6,480 nt of DNA from Alphaproteobacteria bacterium (GCA_005882415.1 VBAE01000254.1:1-6480), one strand, 5' to 3'; shown: positions 1 through 6,109, counted from the first letter of the stretch. Made by a program: numbers and translations. The notes: generated by a model not told the origin, from the letters alone.

Positions 1-1
1 C

Positions 2-2401
2 AAGGCGACCGGCTTCCCGATCGCCAAGGTCGCGGCCAAGCTGGCGGTCGGCTACACGCTGGACGAAATCTGGAACGACATCACCGGCGCGACGCCGGCT
101 TCGTTCGAGCCGACGATCGACTATGTCGTTACCAAGATCCCGCGCTTCACCTTCGAGAAGTTCAAGGGCGCGGAGCCGCTCCTTTCCACGGCGATGAAGT
201 CGGTCGGGGAGGCGATGGCGATCGGGCGGTCCATCCATGAGAGCCTTCAGAAGGCGCTGAGGAGCCTCGAGACGGGGCTGAACGGGCTCGACGGGATCAA
301 GTCGCTCTACGGCGCGCCGCGGGTCGAGATCGAGGCGGCGCTGTCGCGGCCGACGCCGGACCGGCTGCTCGTCGCCGCCCAGGCGATGCGCGAGGGCTTC
401 ACCGTCGCCGAGATCCACGCGATCACGAAATACGATCCCTGGTTCCTGGAGCGGCTGAGGGAGATCGTCGATGCGGAGCTCGCGGTGGAGTGCGATGGGC
501 TGCCCAATGACGCGGTTGGGCTTCGGCGGCTGAAGGCGATGGGTTTTTCCGACCGGCGGCTTGCCGAGCTTGCGCTTCGCTCGATGGGGATCCACGGCGA
601 GGGGGTGAAAACGCGGGCTCGGAGCCATGGGCTGCTCCATGATGTCGCGAAGGCGATGCTCGGGGCGACGACCGAGGATGAGGTTCGGGCGCTTCGGCAT
701 AAGCTGGGGGTTCGGCCGGTGTTCAAGCGCATCGACACCTGCGCGGCCGAGTTCGAGGCCAAGACTCCTTACATGTACTCGACCTATGAGGCTCCGACCT
801 TCGGCGAGCCCGAGGATGAGAGCGCCCCGTCGGACCGGCGGAAGGTCGTCATCCTCGGCGGCGGGCCGAACCGGATCGGGCAGGGGATCGAGTTCGACTA
901 TTGCTGCTGCCACGCCTGCTTCGCGCTTGCCGACGCGGGCTTCGAGACGATCATGATCAACTGCAACCCGGAGACGGTCTCGACCGACTGGGACACGTCC
1001 GACCGGCTCTATTTCGAGCCGCTGACGGTGGAGGACGTGCTGGAGATCCTGCATGTCGAGAAGTCGCGCGGCGAATTGGTCGGGGTGATCGTCCAGTTCG
1101 GAGGGCAGACCCCGCTGAAGCTGGCCGCCGCGCTGGAGCGGGAGGGGATCCCGATCCTCGGCACTTCGCCGGACGCGATCGACCTGGCCGAGGACCGCGA
1201 GCGTTTCGCGGCGCTGGTCGATCGCCTCGGCCTTCGCCAGCCCGACAACGGCATCGCCCGCTCCCGCGAGGAGGCGATCGCGGTGGCCGAGCGCATCGGC
1301 TACCCGGTGCTGACCCGGCCCTCCTACGTGCTCGGCGGACGGGCGATGGAGATCGTCGACGGGCCGGCCCAATTGGACGACTATATCGTCACCGCGGTCC
1401 AGGTCTCCGGCGACAGCCCGGTGCTGATCGACCAATATCTGCGCGACGCGATCGAGGTCGACGTCGACGCGATCTCGGACGGCACCGACGTCTGCATCGC
1501 CGGCGTGATGCAGCATATCGAGGAAGCGGGGGTCCATAGCGGCGACAGCGCCTGCTCGATCCCGCCCTACAGTCTCGAGCCCGCCATCGTCGCCGAGATC
1601 GAGCGGCAGGCCCGCGCGCTTGCCCTTGCGCTTGGGGTGAAGGGGCTGATGAACGTCCAGTTCGCGGTCAAGGACGGGGTGGTGTTCCTGATCGAGGTCA
1701 ACCCGCGCGCCAGCCGGACCGTGCCCTTCGTCGCCAAGGCGATCGGCACCCCCATCGCCAAGATCGCCGCCCGGGTGATGGCCGGCGAGCCCTTGATGCA
1801 GTTCCTCCCCATCCACCGCGACATCCCGCACATCGCGGTCAAGGAGGCGGTGTTCCCCTTCGCACGCTTCCCGGGGGTCGATCCTGTCCTCTCGCCGGAA
1901 ATGAAGTCCACCGGCGAAGTCATGGGAATCGATAACGATTTCGCCAAGGCGTTCCTCAAGTCCCAGCTCGGCGGAGGCGTGGTGCTGCCCGCCGGCGGGA
2001 CCTTGTTCGTGTCGGTCAAGGACAGCGACAAGGAGATGATCGCGTCCGCGGTGCGGGCGATGTCGCACATGGGCTTCACCGTCATCGCCACCGCCGGAAC
2101 CGCCGATTATCTGCGAAGCCAGGGGATCGAGGTGGCGACGGTCAACAAGGTCGCGCAGGGGCGGCCGCACATCGTCGACAGGATCAAGGACGGCGACGTC
2201 GACATCATCTTCAACACCACCGAAGGCTGGCAGTCGCACAAGGATAGCGCCTCGATCCGCGCTTCGGCGCTAATGGCCAAGGTCCCCTATTTCACCACGG
2301 CCGCCTCAAGCGCCGCGGTGACGAGGGCGATCGCCGCCCAGAGCGAGCACAGCCTTGAAGTCCGCTCGCTCCAGTCTTATTATTCCGCCTCCAGAGCGTG
2401 A
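2..2401 (+). CDS. carB: Carbamoyl-phosphate synthase large subunit, 5'-truncated by window edge
   Basis: CarB makes carbamoyl phosphate from bicarbonate, ammonia delivered by CarA, and two ATP, feeding pyrimidine and arginine synthesis in the cytoplasm. The frame is open from base 2 and ends at TGA 2399-2401, giving 799 residues. The family is about 1,070-1,110 residues, so roughly 300 N-terminal residues lie outside. Visible in order: the end of the first ATP-grasp half (ATGFPIAKVAAKLA, residues 2-15), the oligomerisation domain (about residues 100-265), the second synthetase half opening with GGGPNRIGQGIEFDY (about 286-300), its ATP-grasp motifs RPSYVLGGRAMEIV and LIEVNPRASRTVPF, and a C-terminal MGS-like allosteric domain from about residue 657 (NKVAQGRPHIVDRIK; NTTEGWQSHKDS). 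Compared from memory with E. coli CarB, about 29 residues are inserted in the oligomerisation domain (nt 575-661). The ATG at 194 is internal, not the true start. No damage is seen. Confidence 0.98.
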   Translation, partial: KATGFPIAKVAAKLAVGYTLDEIWNDITGATPASFEPTIDYVVTKIPRFTFEKFKGAEPLLSTAMKSVGEAMAIGRSIHESLQKALRSLETGLNGLDGIKSLYGAPRVEIEAALSRPTPDRLLVAAQAMREGFTVAEIHAITKYDPWFLERLREIVDAELAVECDGLPNDAVGLRRLKAMGFSDRRLAELALRSMGIHGEGVKTRARSHGLLHDVAKAMLGATTEDEVRALRHKLGVRPVFKRIDTCAAEFEAKTPYMYSTYEAPTFGEPEDESAPSDRRKVVILGGGPNRIGQGIEFDYCCCHACFALADAGFETIMINCNPETVSTDWDTSDRLYFEPLTVEDVLEILHVEKSRGELVGVIVQFGGQTPLKLAAALEREGIPILGTSPDAIDLAEDRERFAALVDRLGLRQPDNGIARSREEAIAVAERIGYPVLTRPSYVLGGRAMEIVDGPAQLDDYIVTAVQVSGDSPVLIDQYLRDAIEVDVDAISDGTDVCIAGVMQHIEEAGVHSGDSACSIPPYSLEPAIVAEIERQARALALALGVKGLMNVQFAVKDGVVFLIEVNPRASRTVPFVAKAIGTPIAKIAARVMAGEPLMQFLPIHRDIPHIAVKEAVFPFARFPGVDPVLSPEMKSTGEVMGIDNDFAKAFLKSQLGGGVVLPAGGTLFVSVKDSDKEMIASAVRAMSHMGFTVIATAGTADYLRSQGIEVATVNKVAQGRPHIVDRIKDGDVDIIFNTTEGWQSHKDSASIRASALMAKVPYFTTAASSAAVTRAIAAQSEHSLEVRSLQSYYSASRA

Positions 2402-2479
2402 TCCTGACAATTGAGATGATCAGGCGGCCCCGGCACCCGGCGGCCGGCGCCAGAATAGTTTGACGAAAGGCAAGACGAG

Positions 2480-2959
2480 ATGGCGACGGTGGACAAGATG
2501 CCGATGCTCCAGGAGGGCTACGACCGGCTTCAGACCGAGGTTCGGCATCTGAAAACCGTCGAGCGCCCCTCCGTCATCGAGGCGATCGAAGTCGCCCGCG
2601 GCCATGGCGATCTTTCGGAAAATGCCGAATATCATGCCGCCAAGGAGCGCCAGGGCCAGATCGAGGCGCAGATCGCCGACATCGACGACCGGCTGAGCCG
2701 GGCGATGGTGATCGACCCGACGACGCTCAGCGGCGACAAGGTCGTGTTCGGCGCCACCGTCCACCTGCTCGACGAGGACGAGAAGCCGATCAAGTACCAG
2801 ATCGTCGGCCAGACCGAGGCGGATGCCCGGGTGGGGCGGATCTCCTACAATTCGCCGCTCGGACGCGCGCTGATCGGCCGCTCGGTCGGCGACGAGGTCG
2901 AGGTCTCGACCCCGTCCGGCGACCGCTATTATGCGATCGAGAAGGTCGAGTTCATCTGA
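2480..2959 (+). CDS. greA: Transcription elongation factor GreA
   Basis: GreA binds in the secondary channel of RNA polymerase and stimulates cleavage of backtracked transcripts, rescuing stalled complexes. The 159 residues match the usual length (158 in E. coli). The N-terminal coiled coil (about 8-78) carries the signature ARGHGDLSENAEYHAAKERQ; D44 and E47 correspond to the acidic tip residues that hold the catalytic Mg2+. The C-terminal FKBP-like domain (about 85-159) contains the motif YNSPLGRALIGRSVGDEV. ATG 2480 is chosen because AAAGG (2466-2470) lies 9 nt upstream. In-frame ATGs at 2498 and 2504 are possible but lack a better site, and the first helix begins right after them. The gene starts 78 bp after carB with no clear terminator between, and the rhomboid gene follows after 19 bp. 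Confidence 0.97.
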   Translation: MATVDKMPMLQEGYDRLQTEVRHLKTVERPSVIEAIEVARGHGDLSENAEYHAAKERQGQIEAQIADIDDRLSRAMVIDPTTLSGDKVVFGATVHLLDEDEKPIKYQIVGQTEADARVGRISYNSPLGRALIGRSVGDEVEVSTPSGDRYYAIEKVEFI

Positions 2960-2978
2960 CCTTTCGTCCGGCAAGACA

Positions 2979-3626
2979 GTGAGACCGCCCGAAAGCTGGC
3001 AGCGCGCCCGGGTCACGATCGGCATCGTCATCGTCACGGCGGTGGTGTGGGCGCTGGTGGCGGCTTCCGGCTATGACAATCTCGCCGCGGTGTGGGGTGG
3101 GTTCATTCCCGCCCGCGCCGACGGATCGGTGAACACGGCCGGGGCGGGGCTGATGCCGATGGTGCTGACCCCGCTCAGCGCGACCCTGCTCCACGCCGGC
3201 ATCATCCATCTCGGCTTCAACCTGCTGATCCTGGCGTTTTGTGGACGCTCGGTGGAGAATATCCTCGGGCCGGTCGGGCTCGTGATCCTCTATGTGGTCG
3301 GGGCCTATGCGGCGGCGGTGGGCTATTACGCCCAGTCGCCGGGCGGGGTGGAGCCGATGATCGGCGCCAGCGGGGCGATCTCGGCGGTGATCGGCGCCTA
3401 TGCGATGCTGTTCGGCCGCAACCGGGTGAAGGTGGCCGACCCGCGCCTGGCTTTGTGGCTGAACGCCCTGTGGCTCGCTGCGGCCTGGGTGGGGCTGCAA
3501 TTGCTGGTCGGGTTCACGTTTCAGTCGGAGGGCGCGAGGATCGCCTTCGGGGCGCATATCGGCGGGTTTATCGTCGGGCTGGTTTTGGCCAAGCCGCTGC
3601 TGCTGTTGAGGTATCGCAAAGCGTAA
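2979..3626 (+). CDS. Rhomboid-family intramembrane serine protease
   Basis: Rhomboids are inner-membrane serine proteases that cut transmembrane segments of substrate proteins. From GTG 2979 the product is 215 residues with about six hydrophobic helices. All expected active-site residues are visible: HxxxN in HLGFN (H77, N81; a further H72 just before), the catalytic serine in GASG (S131), and the catalytic histidine in FGAHIGGF (H193). A short basic segment (QRARVTIG) precedes TM1, and a Lys/Arg tail closes the protein. Start choice is uncertain: the in-frame ATG at 2931 would overlap greA by 29 bp and add a polar Arg/Ser stretch, and neither start has a good Shine-Dalgarno. GTG was preferred because it lies 19 bp after greA and the protein then begins at the motif RPPESWQRARV. 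It may be cotranscribed with greA. The substrate cannot be inferred. Confidence 0.9.
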   Translation: MRPPESWQRARVTIGIVIVTAVVWALVAASGYDNLAAVWGGFIPARADGSVNTAGAGLMPMVLTPLSATLLHAGIIHLGFNLLILAFCGRSVENILGPVGLVILYVVGAYAAAVGYYAQSPGGVEPMIGASGAISAVIGAYAMLFGRNRVKVADPRLALWLNALWLAAAWVGLQLLVGFTFQSEGARIAFGAHIGGFIVGLVLAKPLLLLRYRKA

Positions 3627-3632
3627 TCACCT

Positions 3633-3728
3633 CGTCATGCCGGACTTGATCCGCCATCCATGAACACGGGTCGGGTCCAGTTCTCGTGGACCTGTGTTCA
3701 TGGATTCCGGGTCAAGCCCGGAATGACG
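3633..3728. repeat. 96-bp palindromic intergenic element, copy 1
   Basis: An imperfect palindrome running from CGTCATGCCGGACTTGATCC to GGGTCAAGCCCGGAATGACG; with flanking bases (CTCGTCAT/ATGACGAG) it spans 3631-3730. Each end contains its own mini-hairpin. At 3704-3724 there is a perfect 8-bp stem (ATTCCGGG/CCCGGAAT) with loop TCAAG; at 3637-3657 the equivalent stem (ATGCCGGA/TCCGCCAT) has one C-C mismatch and loop CTTGA. The two ends can also pair with each other across the element through the arms ATCCATGAACAC/GTGTTCATGGAT. Central GGTCCA/TGGACC forms a 6-bp stem. It has no run of T, so it is not a classical terminator, though its place between convergent genes suits a transcript-end structure. 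It resembles REP/BIME-type or MITE-like elements. Confidence 0.9.
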
Positions 3729-3757
3729 AGGGAGAGGTAAGGCGGTTCGTGCCGGTC

Positions 3758-3853
3758 CGTCATGGCGGACTTGATCCGCCATCCATGAACACGGATCGAG
3801 TCCAGTTCGCGTAGACCTGTGTTCATGGATTCCGGGTCAAGCCCGGAATGACG
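3758..3853. repeat. 96-bp palindromic intergenic element, copy 2 (direct repeat of copy 1)
   Basis: Same length and orientation as the element at 3633-3728, with 5 differences in 96 bases by eye (about 95% identity). All differences are in the left arm and centre; the last 40 bases are identical. The left mini-hairpin here (3762-3782, ATGGCGGA/TCCGCCAT, loop CTTGA) is a perfect 8-bp stem, because the base at 3765 is G where copy 1 has C. The right mini-hairpin is 3829-3849. The central GGTCCA/TGGACC stem of copy 1 is weakened by two changes. The copies are separated by 29 bp of unrelated sequence (3729-3757). The element ends 10 bp before the stop codon of the convergent DUF4170 gene. Confidence 0.9.
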
Positions 3854-3862
3854 AAGTGAATC

Positions 3863-4078
3863 CTACGCCTTCAGCTCGGGCTCGAGCAGGCGGTGGAGGT
3901 GGACTACTACGTACTTCATTTCCGCGTCGTCGACGGTGCGCTGGGCGGCGGCGCGCCAGGCGTCGAGGGCGGTGGCGTGGTTGGGGTAGACGCCGACGAG
4001 GTCGATCGTGGCGAGGTCGAAGTCGAGGCCCTGGGGGTCCGCGACCCGGCCTCCGAAGACGAGGTGAAGCTTGCTCAT
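3863..4078 (-). CDS. DUF4170 family small protein
   Basis: A 71-residue protein recognised as DUF4170, a family of short uncharacterised proteins found mainly in alphaproteobacteria. Hallmarks visible: the opening LHLVFGGRVADPQGLDF, a middle IDLVGVYPNHATALDAWRAAAQ, and a strongly conserved-looking end TVDDAEMKYVVVHLHRLLEPE. No signal peptide or membrane segment is present, so it is probably cytoplasmic. The pattern (strand, helix over 34-48, strand KYVVVHLHRLL) suggests a compact alpha/beta fold; no catalytic residue set is evident. The start is ATG at 4076-4078 on the complement, with only a weak G-rich site (GGGGCGG) upstream; the stop is TAG. It lies 57 bp after the four-gene unit on the same strand, with a GC-rich inverted repeat between, so it may be a semi-independent last member. 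Function unknown. Confidence 0.88.
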   Translation of the reverse strand: MSKLHLVFGGRVADPQGLDFDLATIDLVGVYPNHATALDAWRAAAQRTVDDAEMKYVVVHLHRLLEPELKA

Positions 4079-4093
4079 GGCCGCCCCGATAGC

Positions 4094-4121
4094 GGCCGCG
4101 CCCGCGAAGGCAAGCGCGGCC
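4094..4121. other. GC-rich inverted repeat between the DUF4170 gene and the upstream operon
   Basis: GGCCGCGC (4094-4101) and GCGCGGCC (4114-4121) form a perfect 8-bp stem around a 12-base loop. No T-run follows on either strand, so it is not a standard intrinsic terminator. It could partly terminate transcription, protect the 3' end of the upstream operon mRNA, or be chance in GC-rich DNA. Confidence 0.4.
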
Positions 4122-4135
4122 TCATCGGTTCGTCG

Positions 4136-4669
4136 TTACTGGCCGCCCTGGCCGCCGCCGCGCACCGCATCGACCGCGGCGTTGGCGGTGCTGCTGACCA
4201 GCTCCGTAATCCGGTCGCGGGCAGCGTCCTTGTTGAGGCCGAGCTCGCCGAGCTTCTCGCGGCCCGTGTCCTTGGCAGCGCGGGCCGCCTCGCGGGCGGT
4301 GTCGGCGAGGCGCTCGCCATATTGGCCGAAGAGCTGCTGCTCGCGCTGGGTTCGGGGGAGGAGGGCGCCGATCACCGCGCCGACCGCAAGCCCGCCGACG
4401 ACGGCTGCCATCGGGTTGGAGTCGATGCCGCTGCCGACGGTGCGGGTCGCCTGGCCGGCCGCTCGGCTGGCGCTGTCATAGGCCGAGGACGCGCGGTCGC
4501 GGGCCGCTTCGTAAGCGGCGCTGGTCCGGTCACGGGCGGCCTCATAGGCTTCCGCCGCCCGGCTGCTGGCGCCGGTGCCGCCGCTGGTGCCGCCGCTGGT
4601 GGAGCCGCTGGTGCCGGTGCCGCTGCTGTTGCTGCTCTGGCCGGCGCTGCTGGTGTCGTTGGTGCTCAT
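4136..4669 (-). CDS. Low-complexity protein with 11-residue LEA-like repeats and a hydrophobic segment
   Basis: A 177-residue protein I cannot assign to a named family. Residues 1-36 are almost only Ser, Gly and Thr and are probably disordered. Residues 42-74 hold three tandem 11-residue units (YEAARDRTSAA, YEAARDRASSA, then a diverged YDSASRAAGQA), the periodicity of group 3 LEA-type amphipathic helices. Residues 87-104 are a small-residue hydrophobic segment (VVGGLAVGAVIGALL) like the glycine-zipper or membrane anchors of YqjD/DUF883-type proteins. Residues 105-167 are a charged, Ala-rich helix, and the tail is Gly/Gln. The start at 4669 overlaps the DUF3618 stop as ATGA, and a good AAGGAG (4677-4682, complement) sits 7 nt upstream, so it is coupled to that gene. 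It is the last of the four tightly packed genes. A protective or membrane-associated stress role is inference. Confidence 0.85.
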   Translation of the reverse strand: MSTNDTSSAGQSSNSSGTGTSGSTSGGTSGGTGASSRAAEAYEAARDRTSAAYEAARDRASSAYDSASRAAGQATRTVGSGIDSNPMAAVVGGLAVGAVIGALLPRTQREQQLFGQYGERLADTAREAARAAKDTGREKLGELGLNKDAARDRITELVSSTANAAVDAVRGGGQGGQ

Positions 4670-5058
4670 GCGCTTACTCCTTCGATCGGGGTCCTGGCGG
4701 CGAGGGGTGCCGTCAGGTCGTAATTCTCCTTCCCGCTGTCGACGCGGGTGGTGATGAGGTCCTCGTCGTCGCCGTGCCTCGAGAAAAGGCGCGACACCGC
4801 CGATTTGAGCGGCTTCCTGGCGAAGAACAGGGTGAAAGCGGCGAGCACGCCCGAGACGATCGCCGGCCGGGCCTTGACCGCCTCGACCGCGTCCTCGGCG
4901 ATGACGCTCCCTTTGTCCTTGACGCCTTCCCAGGCATTGCTCGCGATCCGCCCCGGCTGGAGCCGGTAGTGGAGTGCGCCCAAGGTGCTGGAGAGCCGCG
5001 CGCGGGCCGCTTCGGCTTCCCGCTTCATGCGGGTGATATCCTGCGTCGTCCCGCTCAT
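4666..5058 (-). CDS. DUF3618 domain protein
   Basis: A 130-residue protein with a DUF3618-like N-terminal region: residues 5-50 form a charged helix (DITRMKREAEAARARLSSTL, then LHYRLQPGRIASNAWEGVKD), the family's usual pattern of an N-terminal coiled segment followed by an L-x-P-G turn. A hydrophobic stretch at 66-80 (AIVSGVLAAFTLFFA) followed by RKPLK is probably a single membrane anchor with a positive cytoplasmic flank. The tail from about 95 is acidic and polar. The family has no known biochemical activity and occurs next to holin-X-like genes. Both ends overlap neighbours by 4 bp (TCAT at 5055-5058 and 4666-4669), indicating translational coupling. A GGAG lies about 8 nt before the ATG. 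Family assignment is by recognition of pattern. Confidence 0.87.
   Translation of the reverse strand: MSGTTQDITRMKREAEAARARLSSTLGALHYRLQPGRIASNAWEGVKDKGSVIAEDAVEAVKARPAIVSGVLAAFTLFFARKPLKSAVSRLFSRHGDDEDLITTRVDSGKENYDLTAPLAARTPIEGVSA
4677..4682 (-). promoter_or_regulatory. Strong Shine-Dalgarno for the LEA-like gene
   Basis: AAGGAG on the complement, 7 nt before the ATG at 4669 and inside the end of the DUF3618 gene. It supports this start and suggests that the last gene of the unit is also initiated independently at a high rate. Confidence 0.75.
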
Positions 5059-5441
5059 GGCCTGCGCTCCGCTGCGGTCAGGGCCGCTTTCTCCTCAGTG
5101 TCGCCGCCCAAAGCCTGGAGCTTGGGGAGACCCCAGCGGACCAGGACGAAGGCGATGACCAAGGCGATCGCCGCCGAGGCGAAGCCGCCGCCGACCGGCC
5201 CGATCCACTTCGCCAGACCCATTGCGATGCCGACGAAGATCACGATCAGGGCCGTGTTGGCGAGGAGGGCCGCGCCGAGCAGGGCAGCAACCCCGAACTT
5301 CGCCTTGCCGACCCGGTAGAGCGCGATCTCGCGGTACAGGCCGACTTCGGAGCGGAGCAGGGTCTTGCCGTCCTCGGCGAGCTGACCGAACAGCTCGCCG
5401 ATCGACGGCTCCTCCGTCGGGTTCCCCACCCGGGCGTCCAT
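5055..5441 (-). CDS. YqjE-like / holin-X superfamily (Phage_holin_3_6, DUF1469-type) membrane protein
   Basis: A 128-residue protein with the layout of the Phage_holin_3_6 family, which includes E. coli YqjE. Residues 12-48 are an amphipathic helix (SIGELFGQLAEDGKTLLRSE) running into a basic patch (RVGKAK). Two transmembrane helices follow, about 50-76 (AALLGAALLANTALIVIFVG) and 84-103 (ASAAIALVIAFVLVRW), joined by a short turn with GPVGGG. A short charged tail closes it. Despite the database name, this chromosomal group is not known to be lytic, and no phage genes are nearby. In E. coli, yqjE sits directly after yqjD, matching the arrangement here, where the upstream gene encodes a YqjD-like protein. 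The start is 2 bp after that gene's stop; the stop overlaps the DUF3618 start by 4 bp. No strong ribosome site is seen, consistent with coupling. Confidence 0.88.
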   Translation of the reverse strand: MDARVGNPTEEPSIGELFGQLAEDGKTLLRSEVGLYREIALYRVGKAKFGVAALLGAALLANTALIVIFVGIAMGLAKWIGPVGGGFASAAIALVIAFVLVRWGLPKLQALGGDTEEKAALTAAERRP

Positions 5442-5443
5442 AT

Positions 5444-6103
5444 TCAGGCGCCCGTGCCGGAACCGGTGCCGCCCGAGCCGGTGCCGCCGCCGCCCGAAGT
5501 GTCGTTCAGGCCGGACTTGACCAGGCGGGCGATGGCGAAGCCGAGCACGGCGGCCGCGGCGATGGCGATGCCGGGGCTCTTGCGGACCGCGGCGCGGGCG
5601 CCGTCGTAAATCTCGTCGACGTCGCGGCCGCGCAAATTGCCGGAGAAGTCGGAGACCGCACCGGCGGCGCGGCGGGCATAACCGCCATATTCGGCGCCCA
5701 TACGCTCATCGATGGTCTCCGCCGTCTCGGTGACGACGCGGGCGAGCTCGTCCAGCGCGTCGGTCACCCGGTCCTTGCCGCCGACCGCGAATTCGCGGAC
5801 GCGGTCCGTGGCCTGGCCGCGAAGGGCGCTGCCCTGGTCGCGGAGGCTCTCGACGAGGTTGGCTGTGCCACCACCGGTGCCGCCGGCAGCAGTGCCGCCG
5901 GTGTCGTCGCTTCCGCCGCTTCCGACGAAGCCGGTGCCGCCCGAGGCCGCGGCCCCGCCGCCAACGCCGGTGCTGCTTCCGCCGCCGCCGCCGGACCCGC
6001 CGCCGGCGATGCCTGCACCGCCGCCGGAGTCACCGCTCGAGTCCATCGCTCCGTTGATGATGTGGTCGGTGCCTTCGGGCAGCTCGGGGTTGCGTGGGGG
6101 CAT
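5444..6103 (-). CDS. Gly-rich YqjD/DUF883-like membrane-anchored protein
   Basis: A 219-residue protein, first gene of the minus-strand operon. Residues 1-20 (RNPELPEGTDHIINGAM) look like a conserved leader; 21-80 are a Gly/Ser/Thr-rich, surely disordered stretch; 82-175 are charged amphipathic helix (SLRDQGSALRGQATDRVREF, DALDELARVVTETAETIDER); 177-195 are a hydrophobic anchor (GIAIAAAAVLGFAIARLV); the last 17 residues are again Gly-rich. A long helix followed by a 'SPG' turn and a C-terminal anchor is the plan of DUF883/YqjD proteins, which in E. coli bind stationary-phase ribosomes at the inner membrane. That likeness is architectural, and sequence homology is unproven. The ATG at 6103 is fixed by AAGGAGG six bases upstream. 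The next gene begins 2 bp after its stop. Ribosome binding here is only a hypothesis. Confidence 0.85.
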   Translation of the reverse strand: MPPRNPELPEGTDHIINGAMDSSGDSGGGAGIAGGGSGGGGGSSTGVGGGAAASGGTGFVGSGGSDDTGGTAAGGTGGGTANLVESLRDQGSALRGQATDRVREFAVGGKDRVTDALDELARVVTETAETIDERMGAEYGGYARRAAGAVSDFSGNLRGRDVDEIYDGARAAVRKSPGIAIAAAAVLGFAIARLVKSGLNDTSGGGGTGSGGTGSGTGA

Positions 6104-6109
6104 GAAAGT

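Noticed and set aside
901..1539. 212-codon + strand frame inside carB
   Set aside because: Arg/Gly/Ala-rich frame-shifted reading of the well conserved second CarB synthetase half.
2402..2479. Terminator or promoter between carB and greA
   Set aside because: The GGCC/CCGG-rich stretch near 2422-2450 can fold only with mismatches and has no T-run; TTGACG at 2460 has no -10 at proper distance.
2420..3037. 205-codon minus strand open frame over greA
   Set aside because: greA is unambiguous on the + strand; the opposite frame is an Asp/Arg/Leu-rich shadow.
3633..3853. CRISPR array or insertion sequence
   Set aside because: Only two 96-bp units with one 29-bp gap, strongly palindromic, with no transposase and no regular short spacers.
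3893..4723. 276-codon + strand open frame, Gly/Ala/Val/Arg rich
   Set aside because: It is antisense to the DUF4170 and LEA-like genes, both of which have clear protein character and, for the latter, a good ribosome site. Long antisense frames are expected in GC-rich DNA with this codon bias.
5055..5441. Prophage lysis gene suggested by the 'holin' family name
   Set aside because: No endolysin, terminase, capsid or integrase nearby; the gene sits in a tight operon of chromosomal small membrane proteins, matching YqjE and not a lysis cassette.
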